64,000 nt of DNA, taken from Fredericiella sp038205395. Lineage in GTDB: Bacteria; Chloroflexota; Anaerolineae; Caldilineales; Caldilineaceae. Location: assembly GCA_038205395.1 (NCBI GenBank), contig JBBRBX010000007.1, positions 1 through 64,000 on the forward strand, read 5' to 3'. A program made the position numbers and the translations under genes. Below are positions 24,706 to 32,568 of this stretch, piece by piece (the first letter of the stretch is position 1; each line of letters starts with the position of its first letter). The notes beneath the pieces were generated by a model, which did not search any database, had not been told where the DNA came from, and saw only the letters and a list, made by a program, of their open reading frames with translations.

Positions 24706-25758
24706 TTACGGTTCAAATACGGCCTTCAGCACCTTGCCTGCCAATGCCAACTGCGCGCCTTCCTTGAATTGCGCCAGCGGCAAACGATGGGTGATCAGCT
24801 TGTCTACCGGGATACGGTTTGATGCCACCAATTTTACGGCCAGGCGGTAGTGGCGAGGCGCAAAGGTGGTCGTGCCCATCAATGCCAGCGCGTTGTAATG
24901 GACGATATTCATGTCTACCGGCGGCTTGCTCTCGTCTTTTGGCAGCCCACCAAAAAGCAGGATGCGCCCTCCCTTGCGCGCCATCTCCACTGCCTGCACA
25001 ACGGCGCCGGCTGCAGGCGTGGCCGTGATGGTCACATCCGAACCGCGCCCGTTGGTCAGCCGCCGCACCTCACTCACCAGATCCGTCTGCGAGACGTCAA
25101 TCGTGGCGTCGGGTGCAAACGGCTCTGCCAGCTTGAGCCGATCAGGGTTGATGTCGGCAATAATCACGCGGTCAGCCCCATGCAGCCGCGCCAGTGCAAT
25201 GTGGATGCAGCCGATTGGTCCGGCGCCCACAATTACCACCGTATCACCCAAGCCGACCCGGCCCCGCTCCTGCGCGTTGAGGCAGGAAGAGATAGGTTCG
25301 GCAATGGCGGCGCTGCCGGCATCCACCCCCGCAGGCACGCGCTCAATCGCACCCAGACGCACTGCCTCAGCAGGTACGGCGATCTGCTCAGCCAGCCCCC
25401 CCGGCCACGCCTGCGCTATCTCGCGATAGTTTTCACACAACTCGAACTGCCCTTCCAGACAGAAATCGCAGTGGCCGCAGTAGACCACCGGCCCCATACT
25501 CAGCAGTTCACCGCGCCGCCAAGGGCCGGCATAGCCGGGGCCAGTTTCGGCCACGACGCCGCAGATTTCATGGCCGATAACATAAGGGAACTGCACTTTG
25601 CGATGTCCATAACGCAGGGTGCGCAGATCGGACCCGCACAAGCCGCACGCCTTTACATCCAGCAGCAGCCCACCCACAGGTGCTGTCGGGCGCGGAACCA
25701 TTTCGACGTCAAAATCCATCGGCGCACGCACCACCACCGCTTGCATCATCTCCGGCAT
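24706..25758 (-). CDS. Zinc-dependent alcohol/polyol dehydrogenase (second paralogue)
   Basis: A 350-residue medium-chain dehydrogenase. Catalytic zinc region ACGLCGSDLRTLRYG and VIGHEICGVVAETG; structural zinc loop VYCGHCDFCLEGQFELC with all four cysteines; Rossmann motif VVIVGAGPIGCIHIALARLHG. AAGGAG precedes ATG 25758. It is the second gene of the operon that starts at 27094 and comes just before the binding protein, so it probably acts on the imported sugar or a derived polyol. The substrate is unknown. Its N-terminal half diverges well beyond simple duplication from the dehydrogenase at 13861. Confidence 0.92.
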   Translation of the reverse strand: MPEMMQAVVVRAPMDFDVEMVPRPTAPVGGLLLDVKACGLCGSDLRTLRYGHRKVQFPYVIGHEICGVVAETGPGYAGPWRRGELLSMGPVVYCGHCDFCLEGQFELCENYREIAQAWPGGLAEQIAVPAEAVRLGAIERVPAGVDAGSAAIAEPISSCLNAQERGRVGLGDTVVIVGAGPIGCIHIALARLHGADRVIIADINPDRLKLAEPFAPDATIDVSQTDLVSEVRRLTNGRGSDVTITATPAAGAVVQAVEMARKGGRILLFGGLPKDESKPPVDMNIVHYNALALMGTTTFAPRHYRLAVKLVASNRIPVDKLITHRLPLAQFKEGAQLALAGKVLKAVFEP

Positions 25759-25810
25759 ACGCTTACTCCTTTGTCACATGCGCACAGGCAGGCGCGTTGG
25801 AAAGCTCTTT

Positions 25811-27094
25811 CTAAACCAATGAGTCTTGCATCTGGCGCAGTTTGTAGACCAACTGCGTTGTATCGGGTGCAAAGTTGGCTTGTGTCAACAATTCGCCGCG
25901 CGCAATATCTTTGGTCACATGGCCACCCGGCGTAAGACCCATCGGGATGCCTTGCAGCGTCTTAGCTTCTTGCGCCGTATAAATGCGGCTGAAGAAGTCA
26001 AAGCCGCCAATCCCATCTACCTTCTGGCCGGTCTTGAGATCACGCTTGGCTACGCTGACCAGCTCCGCCACCAGCCCTTGCGGCTTGAGCACAGCCTCGC
26101 CATAGATCACTGCTTCCGCCACGGCCTGCGGCGTCTCAATACTGCACAGGTGGAAGGGACGGTAAAGCGTATAGTAGGGGCCATCGCCCATCGAATAAAA
26201 CTTCATATCAGCGCGAGTATGCGCGTCGTCGCTGGTGACAATAATAAAGACACCCGGCGCCACCTTGCCCACCGAGTAATCCACACAGCCGCTCCGGCTG
26301 AGAATGCCGCCATCCGCCTGGGGCACAAAGACCTTGTTGAGGTCAGGCACATCCACCTTAGGGCCGTGTGCGCCCGGAACATCCGGCGCCAGGCCTGTGG
26401 CATTCGCCATTGCCGCCAACTCCACCATCGTCTTTGTGCCATCCTGAAAGGCCGCCAGCATCTTGGGGTTCATATTTTTGCCTTCGGCTTCGGCGCGGGC
26501 GCTGTCAGGAGTGGCGTAGTAGTTAATGGGGTTATTTTTGCCTTTGCCCAGACAAACCACATCAAAGCCGACGGTGCGAGCAAAGTCGTAAAGCTGCTTG
26601 CAGACACCTGGTTCATCACCGGTGGAGGCGGTGTAGACGCAGCCAATTTTCTCGGCCATGCGGCTCAACATCAGACCGACGGTGACATCTGTCTCAACAT
26701 TGAGCATCACCACATGTTTTTTGTGCATAATGCTCTGCCAGGCGACTTGTGCACCCACTTCGGTGACGCCGGTAGCTTCAACCAGCGCGTCAAGGCTCGG
26801 CAGTTGCGCCAACAACAGCGCATCTTCGGTGACGACGTACTTGCCCGCCCGCAGCGTATCTTCAGCCTCGTTCAAGCGATTGGTGACGCAGATGTCATTC
26901 TCAGCAATGCCCAGATCGGCCAGCGTCCGCAGCGGCCGCTTCACATCCAGATCGGCGATTGCGGCGGTTTCCATGCCGGCCATCCGGCGCGTGACATGCA
27001 CCATGCCCGACCCTTCCTGGCCACAGCCGACCAAGCCTACGCGGATGGGATCGCCGGCTGCTTCTCGTTTCTGCAAATGCTCAAGTAACTGCAT
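25811..27094 (-). CDS. NAD(P)-dependent oxidoreductase with C-terminal SAF-like domain
   Basis: A 427-residue protein. The N-terminal half is a homoserine-dehydrogenase-like Rossmann domain (IRVGLVGCGQEGSGMVHVTR, then ALVEATGVTEVGAQVAWQS and HKKHVVMLNVETDVTVG). A middle catalytic domain holds VVCLGKGKNNPINYYATP and YTLYRPFHLCSIETPQ. The C-terminal part (about 340-427) resembles the SAF domain, which leads some databases to call relatives flagellar FlgA; that label is misleading here. AAGGAG precedes the ATG. It is the first gene of the second importer operon, directly under the promoter at 27241-27269, so it should catalyse an oxidation or reduction of the transported carbohydrate. I do not know a proven reaction for this exact group. 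Confidence 0.82.
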   Translation of the reverse strand: MQLLEHLQKREAAGDPIRVGLVGCGQEGSGMVHVTRRMAGMETAAIADLDVKRPLRTLADLGIAENDICVTNRLNEAEDTLRAGKYVVTEDALLLAQLPSLDALVEATGVTEVGAQVAWQSIMHKKHVVMLNVETDVTVGLMLSRMAEKIGCVYTASTGDEPGVCKQLYDFARTVGFDVVCLGKGKNNPINYYATPDSARAEAEGKNMNPKMLAAFQDGTKTMVELAAMANATGLAPDVPGAHGPKVDVPDLNKVFVPQADGGILSRSGCVDYSVGKVAPGVFIIVTSDDAHTRADMKFYSMGDGPYYTLYRPFHLCSIETPQAVAEAVIYGEAVLKPQGLVAELVSVAKRDLKTGQKVDGIGGFDFFSRIYTAQEAKTLQGIPMGLTPGGHVTKDIARGELLTQANFAPDTTQLVYKLRQMQDSLV

Positions 27095-27201
27095 AGCTAC
27101 TCCTTATCAAAGATTTCTTATCAAAGTGACACGCGTATACGCGCCGGGCACATCACTATTTTACCAATTGCTTGATGAATTCATTGCGAAAGGCTGCACC
27201 G

Positions 27202-27229
27202 CTTGTTCGCATGAACACCAGCGAACAAG
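27202..27229 (-). promoter_or_regulatory. Operator dyad downstream of the 27094-operon promoter
   Basis: A perfect inverted repeat CTTGTTCGC (27202-27210) and GCGAACAAG (27221-27229), with ATGAACA inside the spacer. It falls about 5-35 nt past the predicted transcript start, a typical repressor position. Confidence 0.6.
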
Positions 27230-27240
27230 TGATCAAGCCG

Positions 27241-27294
27241 ATCATAGCACGACATCACTCCCCTGTCAAGTGTTCACTTCTGTTCATCTGTTCG
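27241..27294 (-). promoter_or_regulatory. Consensus promoter and upstream TGTTC repeats of the second importer operon
   Basis: On the minus strand, TTGACA (27269-27264), a 17-nt spacer and TATGAT (27246-27241), a near-perfect sigma70 promoter. Upstream of the -35 box are three repeats on the plus strand, TGTTCA (27271), TGTTCA (27281) and TGTTCG (27289), at 8-10-nt spacing, which suits an activator or cooperative binding. Confidence 0.75.
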
Positions 27295-27348
27295 CCCCAC
27301 AAGGCAAAAATGCTCTCATAGCAGCTACAACATGCCCTTCAATTCAAA

Positions 27349-28824
27349 TCAGGCGAGAACGCAATGCAGACGCATGGCGCAGTAAGGTTTGTCAGGAGCC
27401 GGAACTTCGGCTGCCGCCTGAAAAACACCCGGCACTTGCTCAATGGTCATCGCCCAGGTGTCGATCCACTCGACGGTGAAGGGAGCATCTTCGGGTAAAC
27501 CAAAGTTCCAGGCGGCGGGACGATGCGCGCCGAAATAGATAATGCGCGTGTCGCCTGCCTGGCCTCCGGCCATGCGCGCCCAGAGCCAGGCGTCACTCAG
27601 CGGCTGCAGCCCGCCGGGCGGCAGTTCTTCAATAATCCTGCGCAAAAATTCAATGCGCGAGGCGCTCTCCCCGTGTAAAACGCCACCCTTAGACCACCAC
27701 AGTACATCCTGTGGGTGGAGATAGGTCTCGCCATGGCCGGCATAGCCGCCGTTGATGACCATCATCCAGAAGCGGTGCACCAACTCCTGGGCTGAGATGT
27801 TGCCCCACGGCAGTGGGATGTTGCCTTCGTACTCGCACTCATCATTAATAACCGGTTTGCGATAAAGCGTGCGCCACTGCTGCGCCTGATTGACGTTGGA
27901 ATTTTGAATGCAGACATGCGTAACCCACGGCAGGCTGTGGTCATAATTCATGCGCACATCGCCGTTGTGGATCGACCGCAGATGCTGATAGGGATCTTTT
28001 TCTTGGATCAAGCGGAACGAATGATCCCAGCGTTCCATCGGCTTGGCATCAAGCAGAAAATCATATTCGTTGGCCAAAGACCACCAGACGTTGCGATAGG
28101 CAGCGAGACGGGCGACAAGATAACGCAGATAGAGGTCATCCTCTTCTTCGGCCATACGCGCATAACCCCAGCGGTCGTAAGGATGAAAAACGATCAATTC
28201 GGCTTCAATGCCAAGGTCACGCAGTTGGCCGATTCGTTCTTCCAAGTGATGCCAAAAGGCAGGATCAAAGCGGCTGAAATCCTGCTGTCCGTCTGCATTA
28301 CGCAGGTAGGGATAGTAGACCGGCTCGTTGGCATTGTAGATATAGTCTTTGGGGAAGATGCACATGCGCAGTTTGTTGAAGGGGGCCGCCGCCAGCGTCT
28401 GCAGCGTCTGTTCTTCCAGTTCATCCCCTTGATGCACCCAGGCGTAGCAAGTGGTGCCAAAAGAATAAAAGGGCGCGCCATCGGCGTAAGCAAAGTGGTA
28501 TTGGTTGTGGACGCGCACGGGGCCGCGGTTGCCGGCGCCGGCAGGTGTACACAGAAATTCACCTGCTACCCCATCCAACTCGGCCACATTGCTCTTGGTC
28601 GTGTAACGCCAGCGGCCCACTGCATCGGGCATAAAACGGACGCGGTAGACGCCGTCGCCGTCATAAAAACTGTCGGGCGTAAGACTGCGATGGCCAAAAC
28701 GAAATTCAGCGCTCAGAGCAACGTCCACAAATGGATTGTTCGTCTGCGGGCCGCGTAGGGCAATTTCAAAAATATCCCATTGTTCTACAACAGGCTCGCT
28801 GCTGCTGGTCGTCATATTGGCCAT
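27349..28824 (-). CDS. DUF5060/DUF4038-like putative glycoside hydrolase
   Basis: A 491-residue protein. Residues about 10-85 form a beta-sandwich like DUF5060 (WDIFEIALRGPQTNNPF, GVYRVRFMPDAVGRWRYTT). A TIM-barrel domain follows (FYSFGTTCYAWVHQGDE, FNKLRMCIFPKDY, VWWSLANEYDFL with a candidate acid/base Glu, and KPVINDECEYEGN with a candidate nucleophile Glu). A C-terminal beta domain resembles DUF5605. There is no signal peptide, so it would act in the cytoplasm on an imported oligosaccharide. It is the last gene after a MalFG-type permease pair, 2 nt from the permease stop. The substrate is not known; plant-polymer fragments are likely from the context. Confidence 0.78.
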   Translation of the reverse strand: MANMTTSSSEPVVEQWDIFEIALRGPQTNNPFVDVALSAEFRFGHRSLTPDSFYDGDGVYRVRFMPDAVGRWRYTTKSNVAELDGVAGEFLCTPAGAGNRGPVRVHNQYHFAYADGAPFYSFGTTCYAWVHQGDELEEQTLQTLAAAPFNKLRMCIFPKDYIYNANEPVYYPYLRNADGQQDFSRFDPAFWHHLEERIGQLRDLGIEAELIVFHPYDRWGYARMAEEEDDLYLRYLVARLAAYRNVWWSLANEYDFLLDAKPMERWDHSFRLIQEKDPYQHLRSIHNGDVRMNYDHSLPWVTHVCIQNSNVNQAQQWRTLYRKPVINDECEYEGNIPLPWGNISAQELVHRFWMMVINGGYAGHGETYLHPQDVLWWSKGGVLHGESASRIEFLRRIIEELPPGGLQPLSDAWLWARMAGGQAGDTRIIYFGAHRPAAWNFGLPEDAPFTVEWIDTWAMTIEQVPGVFQAAAEVPAPDKPYCAMRLHCVLA

Positions 28825-28826
28825 CC

Positions 28827-29756
28827 TTATTCTTTGAGAGCACCGGCTGTCAGGCCAGCAACCATATAGCGCTGCAGGAAAACGTACAGAATAATGATCG
28901 GTGTGATCGAAATTACGACGCCCGCCATCAACTGCGTATATTGCGATGAGAACTGGCCTTGAAACTGCAAAAGCCCCACCGGCACCGTGCGTGACTCATT
29001 AGAACTGATCAGCACCAGGGCCATCAGCAATTCATTCCACGTGGAGAGGGCATCGATGATAAACAGTGTCGCCAATGCAGGCGCGGAAAGAGGCATCAGA
29101 ATCCGCCAGAAATTACCCCATTCGGTGGCGCCGTCCAGGCGGGCAGCCTCCAGCAGTTCAGAGGGCACCGTGCGAAAAAAGCCGCGCATGACGAATATCT
29201 GAAAGGGCAGCCCAAACACGACATAGGGCGGGATCAAGGCGGGCAGCCGGCCCTCGATCCCCAACTGCTTCATCATCACCAGCAGCGGCGTAAGGGTGAC
29301 ATGCACCGGAATCGCCAGGCCGATCAGAAAAAAGACAAAAATAACCCCGCTAAAACGAAACTTCATTTTGGCTAGCGGAAAAGCAGCCAGCGAGGCCAAC
29401 ACAATGCCCAGCGGCACCTTGAACAGAATCAGCAGCAGGCTGTTGCGGAAATAGGTGGAGAAGTTGCCGATATTCCAGGCCCGCTCAAAATTCGCGAAGA
29501 CAAACTTTTCCGGCCAGGCAAAGACGCCGTTGCTGATCAGGTCATTCATACTGCGCACCGAAGTCATGAGAATAAAGAGAAAGGGCACCAACCAGATAAA
29601 AGCTATTAACGAGAGCAGGATATACAATACGCCATTAATAAGGCGCTCCTCGCCTTTCATACTGGCAGCGCGTTTGGCAGGTTTAGCGGCGGAGTTTGCT
29701 CCTGGACCGCCGGCAGGCGCCGTATTTTTTTTAGGTGGTGTGATTGTGCTTTCCAT
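28827..29756 (-). CDS. Carbohydrate ABC importer, MalG-type permease
   Basis: A 309-residue inner-membrane permease of the CUT1 class. After a 35-residue basic/proline-rich cytoplasmic N-terminus, six hydrophobic segments follow. The ATPase-contact EAA loop is ELLEAARLDGATEWGNFWRI with MPLSAPALATLF after it. It pairs with the MalF-type gene 27 nt upstream. No MsmX/MalK-type ATPase is encoded in this operon, so a shared ATPase elsewhere in the genome is expected, as is common for CUT1 systems. Confidence 0.94.
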   Translation of the reverse strand: MESTITPPKKNTAPAGGPGANSAAKPAKRAASMKGEERLINGVLYILLSLIAFIWLVPFLFILMTSVRSMNDLISNGVFAWPEKFVFANFERAWNIGNFSTYFRNSLLLILFKVPLGIVLASLAAFPLAKMKFRFSGVIFVFFLIGLAIPVHVTLTPLLVMMKQLGIEGRLPALIPPYVVFGLPFQIFVMRGFFRTVPSELLEAARLDGATEWGNFWRILMPLSAPALATLFIIDALSTWNELLMALVLISSNESRTVPVGLLQFQGQFSSQYTQLMAGVVISITPIIILYVFLQRYMVAGLTAGALKE

Positions 29757-29783
29757 CGCCTTTATGTTCCTCTGCTGGGCTGC

Positions 29784-30710
29784 TCAGTCACGCGACATAT
29801 GCTGGATATAAGGGATCGCCATGATCAGCGTAATCAGGGCAATCACCCAGGCAATGGCGGCGCCATAGCCGGCATGGTAGTACTGAAAAGAGTTGAAGTA
29901 CATCCAGGTGCCGAGTACTTGCGTCGCCCGTCCCGGACCGCCGTAGGTCATGGTGTAGATCAGGTCAAAGGTCTTAAAGGAATTGATCACGGCGAGTGAG
30001 AAGACAATCACATTGGCTTCACGCAGCCAGGGCAAGGTGATGCGCAGAAAAAGCTGGCGGCCATTGGCTCCATCCATTTTGGCCGCTTCGTACTGCTCCT
30101 GCGGAATGGCTTGCAGAGCGGCCAGGTAGAGCACCATCGGAAAGCCGATGCCGCCCCAGACAGCCGTCAGAAAAGTGGCCGGTAGCGCAGTCTCAAAGAT
30201 GGAAAGCCAGCCACGTGCAAACTGGTTCAGACCGATCTGGCGCAAAAAAACGTTAAAAAAGCCGAACTGCGGGTTGTACATCCACGCCCAGATCATCCCG
30301 ACGGCGACCAAAGGCAGAACTGCCGGGCCGTAGAAGATAGCGCGCAGCGCTGTACGCCCGCGCAGCTTACGGTCAAGCGCCACCGCCAGCAACAGGCCGA
30401 TCACCGTTGGAATCAGCAGCGTACCGACCGTCCACAAGACGTTGTTACGCAGCGCCACACGCGCCGTGTCGTCGGAGAAAAAGAACTGGCGATAGTTTTC
30501 CAATCCAATAAAGCGAATGTTGGCGGAAAGGCCATCCCAATCCATAAAGCTGATAATAAGTGACTGGTACATTGGGTAGACCAGGAAAAAAATGTACCAG
30601 ATCAAGGCAGGCGCCAAAAACAGATAGGGGATAATGTTCATCTTTGGGCGCCGAGTCCGGTTGGGCTTGCGCGCTGGCGGTGCAGGTGTGCTGTTCAACG
30701 CAGTGGACAT
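29784..30710 (-). CDS. Carbohydrate ABC importer, MalF-type permease
   Basis: A CUT1 permease of 308 residues with six hydrophobic segments and the EAA loop QEQYEAAKMDGANGRQLFLR followed by ITLPWL. I chose ATG 30710. A reading from TTG 30728 is open, but that TTG overlaps the GGAG ribosome site and touches the 30-nt palindrome at 30729-30758. It is the second gene of the MalEFG-type operon. It forms the channel with the MalG-type partner. Confidence 0.93.
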   Translation of the reverse strand: MSTALNSTPAPPARKPNRTRRPKMNIIPYLFLAPALIWYIFFLVYPMYQSLIISFMDWDGLSANIRFIGLENYRQFFFSDDTARVALRNNVLWTVGTLLIPTVIGLLLAVALDRKLRGRTALRAIFYGPAVLPLVAVGMIWAWMYNPQFGFFNVFLRQIGLNQFARGWLSIFETALPATFLTAVWGGIGFPMVLYLAALQAIPQEQYEAAKMDGANGRQLFLRITLPWLREANVIVFSLAVINSFKTFDLIYTMTYGGPGRATQVLGTWMYFNSFQYYHAGYGAAIAWVIALITLIMAIPYIQHMSRD

Positions 30711-30728
30711 AGTATGAAAAGTCTCCAA

Positions 30729-30758
30729 GCACAGGGGCGGACGCGTCCGCCCCTGTGC
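30729..30758. repeat. 30-nt perfect palindrome between binding-protein and permease genes
   Basis: Fifteen bases, GCACAGGGGCGGACG, are followed at once by their exact complement. It would form a very stable hairpin in the transcript, placed 12 nt after the binding-protein stop codon and just before the ribosome site of the permease gene. It probably lowers permease expression relative to binding protein. Confidence 0.75.
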
Positions 30759-30770
30759 CAGAATGGAAAA

Positions 30771-32132
30771 TTACTGCTGCTTGGCCTGCCACTCTTCGAC
30801 GCGCTGCTGCATCAGCTTGGCGCCTTCTTCGGGTGTCAGCTTCTTGGCGATGATGGAATCCTGGACTTCAAAGAAGCCATCCATCAGTTCCTTGAAGAAG
30901 GCCTGGTCGGTGGGCGGATAGGTGGACTCAGCGCCGAGAATGTACTCGCGCCACTTACAGCTCAACGGCCACTCGTTGCAATCTGGATTGACGCCAATGG
31001 TCGCCGAAGCGGTGAAATCATTGATCATCATCTTCGTCTGCGTATCGGGGCTGGTAATGAAGTCGATGAACATGGCGGCTTCATCCGGATGGGCGGCGCC
31101 GGCTGGGACCATCCACTGCTCGGGGAAGGTCGAGAAGCGCAGCGGCTCCTGGTCGGTGGGAGGCAGATAGAAGTCATAGTTGGCCACATCCTGCTCATTG
31201 CTCTTGAGCACGCCTTCGTACCAGTCGCCTTCCAACACCAGACCGGCCTCGCCGGCAAAGAAGGGGAAGCGCGAGTCATCCGGCGAGACCGTCAAGAAGT
31301 CCGGCACGACCCAGCCGTTGTCGATCCACTTCTGGAAAGAAGTGTAGGAGTCAATTACACACTGCTGATCCCAACTGGCTTCGAGATTGTTGAGTTGGTC
31401 GTGCAATTGGGGGCCGCAGTGGTGCTCAATAAAGTAGTCAAGCACGCGCATGGTGTGCCAGCCGAACTTGCCGCCCAGGCTGACGCAGTACATATCCTTT
31501 TCCTTCATTGCCGCGCACAGATCTTCCTGCTCGGCAAAGGTGGTCGGCACAGTCCAGCCATTCTTCTCAAAAATGTCCTTGCGATACCAGAACCCCATGC
31601 CGCGGGCATGATAGGGAACGCCGTAAATTTTGCCATCCGCTGAAATGCGGTCAATGACCCACGGGGCAAATTTATCCGTCCAACCATACTGCTCGTAGTA
31701 GGGCGCCAGGTCCATAACCTGCCCAGCATTGATAAAGGGTTTTGAGATCGAGCCGCCCCACATGAAGAAGAGATCAGGCGGGCTGCCGGAAGCCATCGAG
31801 GTCTTGAGCACATCCGGATAGACGGCAGCGCCGCTGCCGGCAGTAGACTCGCTCGACACTTTGATATTGGGGTGTTCCGCTTCAAAAGCGTCGACAACCG
31901 CCTGCCACTGCTCTTGACCGGTGGCGTCCAAGATATTAGCCCACCGCAGCGTAATCTGGTCGCCGGAAGGCGCAGCAGCTTGATCGCCGGCCGGCGCAGC
32001 AGTGGCACCTTCGCTGCTGGCAGCCGGTGCAGCAGGGGCCGCCGATGGCGGTGTGGCCACACAGGCGCTGAGCAGCATAGAGAAGATCATCAAAAGCCCA
32101 AGGATCTTGAGCATATTCCTTCGGTTTTGCAT
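30771..32132 (-). CDS. Carbohydrate-binding lipoprotein, MalE/UgpB type
   Basis: A 453-residue CUT1 solute-binding protein. It has a signal peptide with lipobox LLSAC (about residue 23), an Ala/Pro/Ser/Gly-rich linker to about residue 60, and an SBP_bac_1 domain from ITLRWANILDATGQEQW. Family features are FEAEHPNIKVSSEST, PDLFFMWGGS, YGVPYHARGMGFWYRKDIFE and AGEAGLVLEGDWYE. I chose ATG 32132, preceded by GAGG; the longer frame to 32177 has no site. It captures an oligosaccharide for the MalFG-type permeases downstream. The aromatic-rich binding cleft fits sugars, but the ligand is unknown. Confidence 0.94.
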   Translation of the reverse strand: MQNRRNMLKILGLLMIFSMLLSACVATPPSAAPAAPAASSEGATAAPAGDQAAAPSGDQITLRWANILDATGQEQWQAVVDAFEAEHPNIKVSSESTAGSGAAVYPDVLKTSMASGSPPDLFFMWGGSISKPFINAGQVMDLAPYYEQYGWTDKFAPWVIDRISADGKIYGVPYHARGMGFWYRKDIFEKNGWTVPTTFAEQEDLCAAMKEKDMYCVSLGGKFGWHTMRVLDYFIEHHCGPQLHDQLNNLEASWDQQCVIDSYTSFQKWIDNGWVVPDFLTVSPDDSRFPFFAGEAGLVLEGDWYEGVLKSNEQDVANYDFYLPPTDQEPLRFSTFPEQWMVPAGAAHPDEAAMFIDFITSPDTQTKMMINDFTASATIGVNPDCNEWPLSCKWREYILGAESTYPPTDQAFFKELMDGFFEVQDSIIAKKLTPEEGAKLMQQRVEEWQAKQQ

Positions 32133-32440
32133 ATTTGCCTCACTTACATCGTTCAAGATTGGAGAACCGAAAAGCAACTGTGCATATCCTACTGTGCATA
32201 TCCTGATAACTGACTGGTACGTTGGCTGGATTCTTGGGCGCCCTCCTTTCTAGATAGATACAGATCAAACGGTGTTTATAACAAGAAGCCGACTGCCCAA
32301 GAAACGAGCAGTTATCTGTCAGCCCAGCCGCATAGGGCTGAAGGCGGAGCAGCAAATAAGGAGCCAGGTGACGTACCCACGTGACACTACTAGCGGGGTC
32401 GGAATAAATATTCTACTGTTTATAAAAATAGCTCAGAACC

Positions 32441-32486
32441 ATCATACTATGCCGTGCAAATCTGTCAAGACAATATGAATATTCAT
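32441..32486 (-). promoter_or_regulatory. Operator palindrome and promoter of the MalEFG-type operon
   Basis: Minus strand: perfect palindrome ATGAATATTCAT (32475-32486), then TTGACA (32468-32463), a 16-nt spacer and TATGAT (32446-32441). The ATTCAT half lies 6 nt before the -35 box, just as at 4078-4127, and the intervening bases match too (ATTGTC here, TTTGTC there). The leader to ATG 32132 is about 300 nt. This 436-nt gap (32133-32568) holds no other gene I can support. Confidence 0.7.
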
Positions 32487-32529
32487 GCAGCGAGTCAGAC
32501 AAAGAGATTAGACCTCATACCTACACTGC

Positions 32530-32558
32530 GGAATCGTTGGGAAGCATTTCGCGATTCC
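32530..32558 (-). terminator. Possible terminator hairpin after the second SorC gene
   Basis: GGAATCG (32530-32536) and CGATTCC (32552-32558), a 7-bp stem with a 15-nt loop, 11 nt past the SorC stop codon. There is no T-run, so it is weak. Confidence 0.4.
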
Positions 32559-32568
32559 TCTTCACTGC

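Noticed and set aside
25826..27088. A 420-codon open frame on the plus strand opposite the SAF-domain dehydrogenase
   Set aside because: It is an antisense shadow: His/Arg-rich with no family pattern, while the minus strand encodes a clear Rossmann protein with a ribosome site and promoter.
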